Below, piece after piece: positions 54,738-64,000 of a DNA stretch of 64,000 nt. Position 1 is the first letter of the stretch. Every line of letters starts with the position of its first letter. Source of the stretch: Parietaria judaica (Eukaryota; Streptophyta; Magnoliopsida; Rosales; Urticaceae); the NCBI GenBank assembly GCA_954871525.1, contig OX940866.1:15709001-15773000 (forward strand). Reading direction: 5' to 3'. The translations under genes and the position numbers were made by a program. The notes below the pieces were generated by a model that was not told the origin of the DNA, ran no database searches, and saw nothing but the letters and a program-made list of their open reading frames with translations.

Positions 54738-57482
54738 TGTTGGACATATGTGTCCTTAAACAAGATAGTTTATCCATTTGTAAAAGATTATGACAAGTCG
54801 TTGAATAAAGATGATGCTTATTATGATAATCTTATTATAGTTTCTGGTAGAGTAAAATAGAATGTTTGATTCCTTAGTTCATAAAGGATGCAATTATGTT
54901 ATTATTATCACAACAGAGTCAATGTGATGAAGAATTAATAATCATAATAAATGAACTTAAAATGTCTGTGACCTGATCAACTGGGTGGGAGCCCATTAAT
55001 CGTATAAGGTCATTAATGTGACTAAGTGATAATCCTATTCTGGATTTTGTGTGTGTCACACTCACTAGAAGTGCATTAAGTATGAAGTGTCTTCATACTG
55101 GACTGGACCTGACTTAAACTCCGGAAGTTATCATATAAGACCGTCACTGATAACTTGGAGTTGAGTCACTAGTAGATGATCAAATGGATATTCGATCTAA
55201 GTCCTGAGTGATCTTGAGTCCAAGCTGCTGGCTTGATTGTTCTTTGATTTAACCGTTAAAGAACACGAAATATTACCGCTGTTCCCAACACTATTATTTT
55301 GGGAACATGATAGTCAGCAGTAAGGGTAGCTTGGTCATAGACATGGGCATCATACAGCTCTCTTCAGAGTGATGATGATTCCCTTGATTGTCGGTGGTGA
55401 GAAGTGAAAGGTATCCGTGCGCAACTTATGAATCGAAACCATAAGTGGGTCACTCATAATATTACTGACTGAGTCAAGGATGAAAATGCAATGAGGGGCA
55501 TAACGGTAGAAACCGCCTGCTCGTGTGTGGACCATCAAGTGAAAGATCAATAACCCGAATTTGATTGTATCAATGGACACCCTGCTGATATAAAGGGAAT
55601 AATATATACCGTATCACTAAAGAGTGCAGCCTCGGGTCTATAGTGGATTCACTTCGAGGTTTGACGAACAACTAGCAGTTCGTTGGAGCTTAAGTGATAC
55701 GGGTCCATGGTCCCCAGGATAGCTCCGTAACGGATGATACGTACGTGATTAAAATACATTCTGGATAATGTTTAATCATTTGGCTTGACTTATAAAACTG
55801 AAAGGTCTGTGGCAGACGTCAGATAGTTTTATCGTTAGCGTGGCAAAAGTACTATATTTTGGTACACGAAATTAACTGATAAAAGAAAGTTAGAATTTAG
55901 ATTTTCTATCAGCACCATGTTGTTGGAAATTAAATTCCAAGCAACTTTGCTTTTTGAACCAAGTCATTTCGACTTACGGTTAGTGATTTATGGATTTTCT
56001 AAGTTTATGATCGGTTCGATAAACTTTGAAATTAAATCACATGTCACGAATTTAAATGATGGTGTGGCACCATGAAATTTTAATGTGTGATATTGAGATC
56101 AGGAAATATTAATATAATTTAATTATTTGAATTTAATTATTAATATGTTATTAATAATTAATTAATAATTAATAGATTTATATTAATAAATAAAAATATA
56201 TATTTATATATATATTTATATGTGTAAATTCGAATTAGGGTTTCATAGTATGAAACCCTAGCCAATTCGAATAACATGATTTGGTCTTTCCATATTTGCG
56301 GCATAAGTACCAAATGTTTTGGTATTTTAGCAAATCCCTAAAATCAATATTATCCATTGGATCGGTTATGATTTAATATCAACCGTTGGATTAGGATATT
56401 GATAAATTAGAATTTGATAACTTGGTGACCAAGTTTAAATTTTCGAATTTGGTTAATTAATTATATCCGTTAGATCGGTCTAAGATTTAATCTTTACCGT
56501 AGGATTGGAAATTAATTAATTATATATATTTATATAATTTTCGAATTATAGATTAAGGATAAAATCGAAATTGTTTTTAATAAATCTTTTTATATTTGAT
56601 TTTATCCTAAACTAATTTGATCCATTAGATCGGTTTAAAGATTTATCTCAACCGTTGGATCTAGATAATGATAATTCGAATTTTAATATAAATATATATG
56701 ATAATTCGAATTTAATAAAGATAAGAAGATAAGATTGGATTTTTGATTTATCCAAATCTTTCTTATTTAATTAAATCCCTAATTAATTATATCCATTGGA
56801 TTTTGATGAGATTAAATCTGGACCATTGGATTAAGATAATTAATTATATTTAATATATAGAATTCGAATTTTAGGGAGGGAATTTCTCCAATTCGGTTAC
56901 GGTTTGAGCCTATAAATAGGAGGCTCATTCTACACATTTTTCACACCTTTCCCTAGAGAAAAATTCGAACTCTCCCTCTTCCTCAGGGTCTGCGAATTTT
57001 CTCTTTGATCTCTCTTTTTGGTTCGGTTTAGGAGACTATTTCTCCGGAAACTTAAAAAGAACCATCAGTTAAAATTTTGCGACGGAGTCCTGCCGGCGAA
57101 GCCCACGCTTCGGTACGAGGATTCCAGGAGAATATTCCGGAAGATCACGGGAGTTTCCCTCAGCACTGGCGGAGCCCTACCCGATTCAGAACGCGAAGGC
57201 GGAAGTCGTCAATTGAGGTACGGCCTTATGCATTGGGTTAATAAATGCAACCATTTACTGCTTTCTATTTATTTCCTATTATGACTAGATTATTAATAAT
57301 GATTTATGAATATTAAATTACATAATATTTATCAGATCTTGGGATATGGATATTATCCGATATTCGGACCGTTGTACAGATAACAAGTTTTCCGCTTTAA
57401 AATAATTTTTAAATGTTACCCAGACGGTCCGGAGGTACAATTCGTGATAATTTTCAAGGAATCCGAGACGTGATTCCCAACA
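54738..57482 (+). repeat. 3' LTR of Copia E (2745 bp)
   Basis: Matches 47114-49856 with scattered substitutions. TATAAATA at 56911-56918; palindrome at 56237-56259; antisense ORF 55350-55580. Confidence 0.95.
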
Positions 57483-57487
57483 TAGAT
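57483..57487. repeat. Target-site duplication of Copia E, right copy (TAGAT)
   Basis: Exact copy of 47109-47113. Confidence 0.95.
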
Positions 57488-59935
57488 TTCCTATTCCCGA
57501 GCTTATCCTGAGGTATTTTTCATACTTAGGAGTTTCTATAGGGCAATTTAGTCCTCATTCCTTCCGGGTTTTGATGGCCTTGCTTGTCATGTCCCACGAG
57601 TGTTTGTGCACACTTACACTTGAGGATCTGTTGACGGGCTTGGTGGTTAAAACTAACGGTCAGGCTAAGGGTAGGTTTTTTCTATCCGTTAAAAAAGGTG
57701 AAATATTGACGGGCCTACCTAAGAAGGAGAGCGCGTGGACCCATAAATATTTCTTTTTTCTGGCCGGTCAGGAGACGCTTGGGTCCTGGCCGTCATACAA
57801 GAATGTGTGGGTTCACAAAATAGGTGAGAATCTGGGCAGGGGATTGAAATTTTATTCGGGCTTTTACGTGCCTTAGTTGATTTTTTTTTGTTCTGTTCTG
57901 CAGCTGAGGATCCTAAGAAGCCTAAGTCTCTTCTTATCACGGACGAGTGGAGGGCTCTGAAGAAGAAACTTTTCCCAAACGGTCTTGAATTCTGGTCGTC
58001 GTTCACGCGACAAAGGTTCGAATCCGTCGGGTTGTGGTTGGAGGAAGAAGAGGAGGAATTCATCGCGTACGATAACAACGCTCCCAATCTTCCGGGTAAG
58101 ATCTGTTTCTCTAAGCTTTCCGCTAGATATTGAATATTTGGCTAAGCATAGAATCTACACGTGCAGAAGAGATGGAAGCTGCTCGTCCTAAGGGCCCGAG
58201 TCTTCGGGCGAAGAGGAAGTTGGAGGAGCAGGTGGGTACGTCTAGCTCGGCGCCACAAATGGAGGTCCAAGCCGGCATGATCGTTACTGCTCAGGGAGCT
58301 ATCCGTCAAGAGATGGAGAAGAAGGTTGAGGAGGCTCCTGCTGAGGAGACTCCTGCTGATAGTGCCGTACAGGCGGCCGAGGAGCAGTCCGTCGTAGTGC
58401 TTTCTGACGACGGCGATAATACCCCCGAAGCCACGCCTGTGGCGAAAACTTCTGAGAAGAGGGATATTCCCCCTCCTGCTCCTATCCATCCTTCCAAGGA
58501 TTCGACTCGTTCTTCTCAGGACGCAGTCCGTCCTAGGGCAGATTCGGATGCCGTGGCGAAGCGGCCGCGAGAAGGGGGAGATTCCGAAGCCCGTAAGAAG
58601 GCGAGAGGTGACTCGGCCCCGAAAGAAGCGGTCAAGGCCTCCGAGAAGGCCAGAGGAAAGGGGATTTCTTATGAGGTTGAGCGCCCCAAGGAGGCTTCCC
58701 AGGGCAAGGCAGGGGGAAAGCCGGGTTCGTCTACTCCTGCTATAGGGGGCAAAGCCAGAGAGGGTGTGCTTCGGAAAGAAAGCACGGCTAAGGAAAAGGA
58801 GATCATCCGTAAGGTCGGGTGTACTTGGCATGGCGACAAAGGTCTCCATAAGGCGCCCAAGGTCGCGGCTGGCCTGCTGAGGCAGATTACAAATGGTGGG
58901 GTTGGCAGGGTCCCTAGGTCTATTGCTGAGAAGTCTATCTACAAGGCTGTATCGGCTATGACGGTTCACGTAAGTACTTTAATAAATTTCTATCCGTTCT
59001 AGCTTTATTTTTCGAGTGGTTTCTAACTCTATTTTTTGGGCGGATAGCTCACGGCGACTATAAACGACATGGTTCTCGATTATGAGGATCAGTTGGAGGA
59101 GGCCGCGGAAGGTGCGCAAGCTGCTGAGCAACTTGCGCTGAAGGAGAGGGAATTGGCGGGTGCCGTAGAGGCTATCCGGATAAAAGCCGACCAGCTACAG
59201 ACGATGGGTCGGAAGATTACTTCTTCCGAATCCAGGGTCAAGGGCCTGATTAACACGGTTGAAGACCTCAGGGAGAAGCTAAAAAATGCTTCCGGGCTGG
59301 TGGAGGAGGCCGATAAGGCGAGAGATGCGGCCGTCAGGGAGGTGCTAACTTCCGATGCGGCTAGAGGATGGGCTGAAGAGGCGGTTAAGGAAAAGGAGGA
59401 AGAGATGACGGCCTTGAAGGAGGACGTATAGCGCCTTAATGTTGAGCTAAACGAGGCCAAACATCAATCTCTTGATCGTGAGGTCTAGAAAAATGCTATC
59501 CGTTCCCGCTATCGCCGAAGGGTGAAAGAGGGGGACGCGATGATCGCGTGGTACAAAGGTACGGCCGCCGACAACTGCTGTCTGGATCAGGCCGAAGGTT
59601 GCCTCTAGCTGGTCCAAGACATCATTGTCGGCAACGTTCAAGATTTTGAGGCCGAGAAGGAGGTCCTTAAAGGCAATGTTATTCGCTACCAAGCTCTCTT
59701 AGATGCAGTTCCTGCGCCGCTGATAGGGTCTCCGGCTATGTCTCCCGATGCTGAGTTGACCGAACTTCCCCTTGCAGATCAAAGCGCCCAGTCCGAGCAG
59801 CAAGTCGCCAAGGAGCCTGTCGTTGAAGAGCCCACAGCCGAAGAGGTCGTGACCGAAGAGCCCACCGAGCAAGGAGATTTGGCCGCCGATGAGAGAAATG
59901 ACGGGGAAGAAATCGTGGACGTACTCGGGGTTTGA

Positions 59936-60744
59936 CGCATAGAGCGCCCCCAATTTTTTTTTTTAGCTAAATAAGGCCTAAGGCCAGAACAATTTCTATG
60001 GGCAAGTCTACGGCGGCTTGAACCCTTTTTTTGTACGGTTTGGATATGCCCGCGGTTAGGGCCTTTGCTATTCTTCTTTTTATGCTAAATAATTCCTTTG
60101 TTGGATTTCTTCCAAATTAATTTCCTTTTGCACTCTCCCTTGATAACGGCTAAAAATCTATTTGGCTAAGTGCGGTATCTAGATTGATAAACTTATATGA
60201 AATTACAAAAGAAATTATAAAAGTTTCTAAGTATGAAAAAAGGGAGTTTACCTTGCGATTGAAGTGAATTCATTGTTCTTCTGTCTGTTCGTCGATCATC
60301 TCTGCTCGTCTCCACGGTAGTCCGTAAGTTTCATGTCTGCAGCAAATTTGCTTGTAGACTTTTGGATTAGTATAAATAATTTTAATGGGGTGGGCTTGTT
60401 GCTCGACGAGGCTTGTTGCCTTAGTTGATGGGTTTGTTACCCGATTAAGCTCGTTGGCCCTTAGGGATTGGGTTTGTTACCCGGTAGGCCTGTTGCCTTA
60501 GGAGTGTGGGTCTGTTACTCGCTTTAGGAATGTGGGTCTGTTACCCGGTAGGCTTGTTGCCTTAAAGAGAAAGTTTAGATATTTTTACCTCGACAACGCG
60601 AATTTTCAGAGTTTACGTGAAGGTCGGACCGATTTGGTTTGGATTTGGATTGAGATTGTGCCCGTTGGTAGGACGGGCTGCCTACGTACCCCATGTTTGA
60701 GGATCAAGTCATTACGTAGTTCATGGGAGACCGGGTAGGTTGGG
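59936..60744. other. Convergent spacer of Gypsy D with degenerate repeats
   Basis: Counterpart of 32608-33438. Contains a diverged array at about 60395-60560 (GGGTTTGTTACCCG, GGCTTGTTGCCTTA units) between the facing stops of the antisense gene (59935) and pol (60745). No gene. Confidence 0.7.
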
Positions 60745-63700
60745 TCAGGCGTAGTATTTCCTCAGGTGCATGGCATTCCAGCTCCGAAGGACTCTCGTTC
60801 CTTCCGGAGTGGTTAGCCGGTATACTCCAGGTTTTACTACTTCAGTGACGATGTAAGGTCCTTCCCAGTTAGCCCCAAGCTTACCCGCGTTCAACTCGGC
60901 GGTGTTCTGGAAAACTTTTCTGAGGACCAGCTCTCCCTCGATGAATTTTCGACGTTTGATCTTTGAATTATAATACTTCGCTATCGAATTTTGATAGTTA
61001 GTTATTCTTATCAAAGCCTATTCTCGTCTTTCGTCGATGTGGTCGAGCTGATCTTCCCTCATTTCGTCGTTGAGTTCTGCGTTCAAGGGTGCGTGTTCCC
61101 TTCGAAGGCTGGGTGTCTCTATCTCTGCTGGTATTACGGCTTCGGTGCCGTATACAATTGAAAATGGAGTTTCCCCGGTGGCCCTACGTGGGGTAGTTCT
61201 GTAGGGCCAAAGGACTCCTATGAGTTCATCCGCCCACCGTCCTTTCTTGGTGTCTAGGCGTCTCTTGATTCCATCCACTGTGATCCGATTAGCTACCTCA
61301 GCTTGGCCGTTGCCCTGGGGATACCTCGGAGTGGATGTGTTCAAGGATATTTTCCAATTGATGCAGAAGTTTTGGAATCTCGTAGAAATGAACTGGGGTC
61401 CATTGTCAGCTATTATCTCTTTTGGGAGGCCGAAACGGCTAATGATGTTTTTCCAGTGGAAATTTTCCACATCAACGTCCTTGATGTTTGCATATGCTTC
61501 AGCCTCCACCCATTTGGAGAAGTAGTCTGTTATGACGAGTAGAAATCTTTTCCCAGCCGGGGCTAGGGGAAAAGGCCCAACTATGCCCATAGACCATTTC
61601 AGGAACGGGTACGGGACTGAGACTGAGGAGAGTTCTTCTGCTGGCCGGTGTATGGACGGGGAGTGTCTTTGGCATTTATCGCATCTTTTGGTGTGGGCTT
61701 CGCTATCTGCCAGCATAGTGGCCCAGAAAAAGCCTTGCCTTTTTGCTTTGTTTGCCAAAGATCTTCCTCCGGAGTGGTTGCCACATTCTCCGTCATGGAT
61801 TTCGTGGAGTACAATTTGAGCTTCAGTCTTCCCTAGGCACCTTAGGTAGGGTCCGGGGTAGCTGCGTTTGTACAATTTCCCCCCGATAATGCAGAATCTG
61901 GCACTTTGGATTCTTAGTTTCCTAGCCTTCTTCTTATCCTGGGGTTTGGTTCCGGTTAGGATATAGTTGACGATCGGGGTTCTCCAATCGTCTTCTTCCA
62001 TTTGGATGCTGTAAACTTCGCGTGTCACGCTAGGTTCGTCTATTGTTTCGACTGGAATTATCCTCTTTACTTCGGGATTCGAAGTTGAAGCTAAACCAGC
62101 CAATGCATCTGCTGATGCGTTCTCGCTCCTCGGTATCTGGATTATCTCGACGTGATCGTACTGTCGAATCAAACCTTTTACTACCGAAAGGTATTTTTCC
62201 ATTCTATCGTCACGGGTGGCGTATTCGCCACTGATTTAACTGGTAACTAGCTTGGAGTCGGAATGGGCCCTTATCCTTCGGGCTCCTACGGCTTTTGCTA
62301 GTTTAAGGCCAGCAATGAGGGCCTCGTATTCGGTCTCGTTGTTTGTCGCGTGGAATTTCAATCTGAAAGATTGTTCCAACACTTCTCCCGTAGGGGATAT
62401 CAAACGAATCCCGATCCCAGATCCACCTTGGTTTGAGGCTCCATCGACTTCGAGTCTCCATTCTCCATCTTCGTGACCCTCTTTCGAGCCATCGGCCGGC
62501 AATTCGATCAGAAAATCAGCCAGTACTTGTGATTTCGCACAGGTACGGATTTTGTATTCTATATCGAACTCGCTTAGCTCGACTGCCCATTTTGTGAGTC
62601 TTCCCGATTGGTTCGGGCTGTGGAGGATGATCCTCAAAGGTTGGGTGGTCATGACCATGATAGTGTGGGATTGGAAGTAAGGCCAGAGTTTTCTCGTTGC
62701 GGTTATCATTGCCAATGCGAGTTTTTCGATAGCTGGATATCTGGTTTCAGCATCTTCTAGAGATTTGCTGATGTAGAATATTGGTCTTTGCTCACCGCGG
62801 TCCTCTCTCACTATTACCCCACTCACCGCCGATGATGAGACATCCAAGTATAAGAATAATGGCTCTCCCAGGATCGGTCTGGTAAGTATGGGCGGCGTGG
62901 AGAGGTACCTTTTTAGCTTTTGGAATGCTTCCTCGCACTCTTCGGTCCATTCGAACTTTTTGTTCCCCTTCAACAGTTTGTAAAAGGGTAAGCACTTGTC
63001 CGTTGCTCTTGATATTAACCGATTAAGAGCTGCGATTCTCCCAGTCAGCCTTTGTGTCTCCCTAATAGTCCTTAGGGAGGGCATGTTCTGGAGGGCTTTT
63101 ATCTGGTCGGGATTAGCTTCTATTCCTCGCTGTGTGACCAAGTAACCCATGAATTTTCCCGAAGTTACCCCGAAGGTGCATTTTGTCGGATTAAGCTTCA
63201 TTTGATACTTCCGTAGTATCGCGAAGCACTCTTCTAAGTGGGCTACATGATCTGTTGCTTGGGAGGATTTTACCAACATATCATCAATATAGACCTCTAT
63301 AGTTTTGCCGAGTTGTTCGGCAAACATCTGGTTGACTATCTTTGATATGTGGCTCCAGCATTCTTTAACCTGAAAGGCATAACTTTGTAACAGTATATAC
63401 CCCTGTCGGTTATGAAAACCGTTTTTTCTTGGTCCTCGGGGTGCATGAGGATCTGGTTGTATCCCGAAAACGCATCCATAAACGACAGTAGTTCATGCCC
63501 ACATGTTGCTTCGACTAGTCGGTCAATGTGGGGCATTGGGAAACTGTCTTTAGGACAAGCTTTGTTTAGGTCAGTGAAGTTAATGCAGACTCTGGCCTTT
63601 CCGTTTTTCTTTTTCACGACAACTATATTTTCCAACCAGTCCGGGTATTTGACTTCCCTGACGGATCCGGTTTGCAACAGCTTTGTGACTTCTTCGTTCA

Positions 63701-64000
63701 CAGCTTGGGCGCAATCTGGGCCTAGCTTCCGCCTTTTTTGTTTTACCAGCTTATAGCTGGGGTCTACATTCAGGCGGTAGGTTGCGATGCATGGGTCTAT
63801 CCCGGGCATGTCCTCGTGGGACCAAGCAAAACAATCCCGGTTTTTGGTGAGGAATTTGAGGAGTTCATTTCTGACGTTATTGTCTAGTCCTTTTCCTATA
63901 CCTACCCGGTGATTCGGATTGTCGGGATCGATCTGGACCTGGACTGTCATTTCCACGTTGGGTCCGTCCGTATCGGTGGTCCTTTCCTGGTCGTCCTCCT
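60745..64000 (-). pseudogene. Gypsy D pol (RT, two RNase H, integrase), partial at window end
   Basis: Read on the minus strand. RT with CINFTDLNKAC, FMDAFSGYNQI and YIDD at 63280-63291; Gypsy RNase H; archaeal-type second RNase H (LEVDGASNQGG, NNETEYEALIAGL, HSDSKLVTS); integrase with zinc-binding region, ADNGPQF and GNGQAEVANR. Damage: 1-bp loss near 63333 (frameshift), TAA near 62236, TAG near 61018, and Gly (GGC, 61585-61587) in place of the first integrase Asp of WSMDIVGP. Unlike C the integrase core is full length. The frame continues beyond 64000. Confidence 0.92.

Larger units (their letters stand above)
47114..57482 (+). mobile_element. Copia element E, long-LTR family, nested in Gypsy D
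   Basis: 10.4 kb, complete 5' and 3' LTRs, primer-binding site, polypurine tract and a perfect TAGAT target duplication. The internal region has a full gag and RT-RNase H but jumps from the end of gag to the integrase/RT linker, so protease and integrase are absent. One nonsense codon (53193-53195) interrupts the RT frame. Non-autonomous. Confidence 0.95.
46888..59935 (+). pseudogene. Antisense spliced gene of Gypsy D, interrupted by Copia E
   Basis: Exon 1 is 46888-47113 plus 57488-57823; exon 2 57904-58095; exon 3 58167-58969; exon 4 59048-59935. Introns 57824-57903, 58096-58166 and 58970-59047 lie at the same codons and phases as in C. Exons 1 and 2 have the same lengths as C (562 and 192 nt); exons 3 and 4 differ by multiples of three (803 and 888 nt). 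Domains as in C: gypsy-type transposon-like N-terminal part, acidic VVVLSDDGD segment, basic KKARGD patches, coiled coil from about 59060. Exon 4 has TAG codons near 59429, 59486 and 59606, and Copia E splits exon 1, so this copy is not functional. Confidence 0.82.
45727..64000 (-). mobile_element. Gypsy element D (same family as C), inverted, runs off window
   Basis: Minus-strand copy of the C family: truncated 3' LTR 45727-46106, antisense gene on the plus strand (46888-59935, interrupted by Copia E), spacer with repeats, pol from 60745 to the window end. Gag and the 5' LTR lie beyond 64000. D keeps the full integrase core that C lacks, but has nonsense codons, a frameshift and a changed first integrase Asp. 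Confidence 0.93.

Noticed and set aside
1..64000. Protein-coding host genes
   Set aside because: All long frames with domain content belong to gag, pol, transposase or the antisense gene; the remaining frames are short, overlapping shadows or repeats.

Overview
This is repeat-filled flowering-plant nuclear DNA. I see no host gene, rRNA, tRNA or CRISPR array. Nearly every kilobase belongs to a plant-type transposable element: Ty1/Copia elements with a TGGTATCAGAGC-type primer-binding site, Ty3/Gypsy elements of the Tat type with two RNase H domains and an antisense gene, gag-only LTR elements, and a hAT DNA transposon. The elements are nested inside each other, as in pericentromeric or other heterochromatic plant DNA. 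The species cannot be read from the sequence.

Layout. 1-2090 is AT-rich DNA with simple repeats and a 392-bp MITE-like inverted-repeat element (733-1124). A decayed hAT transposon spans about 2090-15890 and is split in its coding region by Copia element A (4123-14848, minus strand, perfect 5-bp target duplication). From 16488 to 45494 there is a tandem LTR-internal-LTR-internal-LTR array, on the minus strand, of a gag-only Gypsy-like element (called F here). Its F1 unit was invaded by Copia B (20921-26516, plus) and by Tat-type Gypsy C (26599-40573, plus). C in turn carries a solo Copia LTR (35101-37847). At 45495-45726 a broken Copia LTR is joined abruptly to Gypsy D, a second copy of the C family in inverted orientation (45727 to beyond 64000, minus). 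D is invaded by Copia E (47114-57482, plus, perfect target duplication).

A, E, the solo LTR and the 45.5-kb fragment are one Copia family with exceptionally long LTRs (about 2.74 kb). They sit inside C, D and hAT, so they are among the most recent arrivals. A keeps protease, integrase, RT and RNase H but lacks gag. E keeps gag, RT and RNase H but lacks protease and integrase. No element in the window looks autonomous: all pol genes carry frameshifts, nonsense codons, deletions or lost catalytic residues.

The most informative structure is the antisense gene of Gypsy C and D. It lies between pol and the 3' LTR, is read opposite to gag-pol, has three GT-AG introns at identical positions and phases in both copies (exons 1 and 2 are exactly 562 and 192 nt in both), and has a TATA-like box upstream. 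Without the solo LTR, the C copy is an uninterrupted 840-codon frame (stop included). Extra antisense ORFs are known in Tat-lineage elements; the conserved intron structure, the coiled-coil C-terminal half and the convergent arrangement with pol over a 38-bp repeat are readable here directly.
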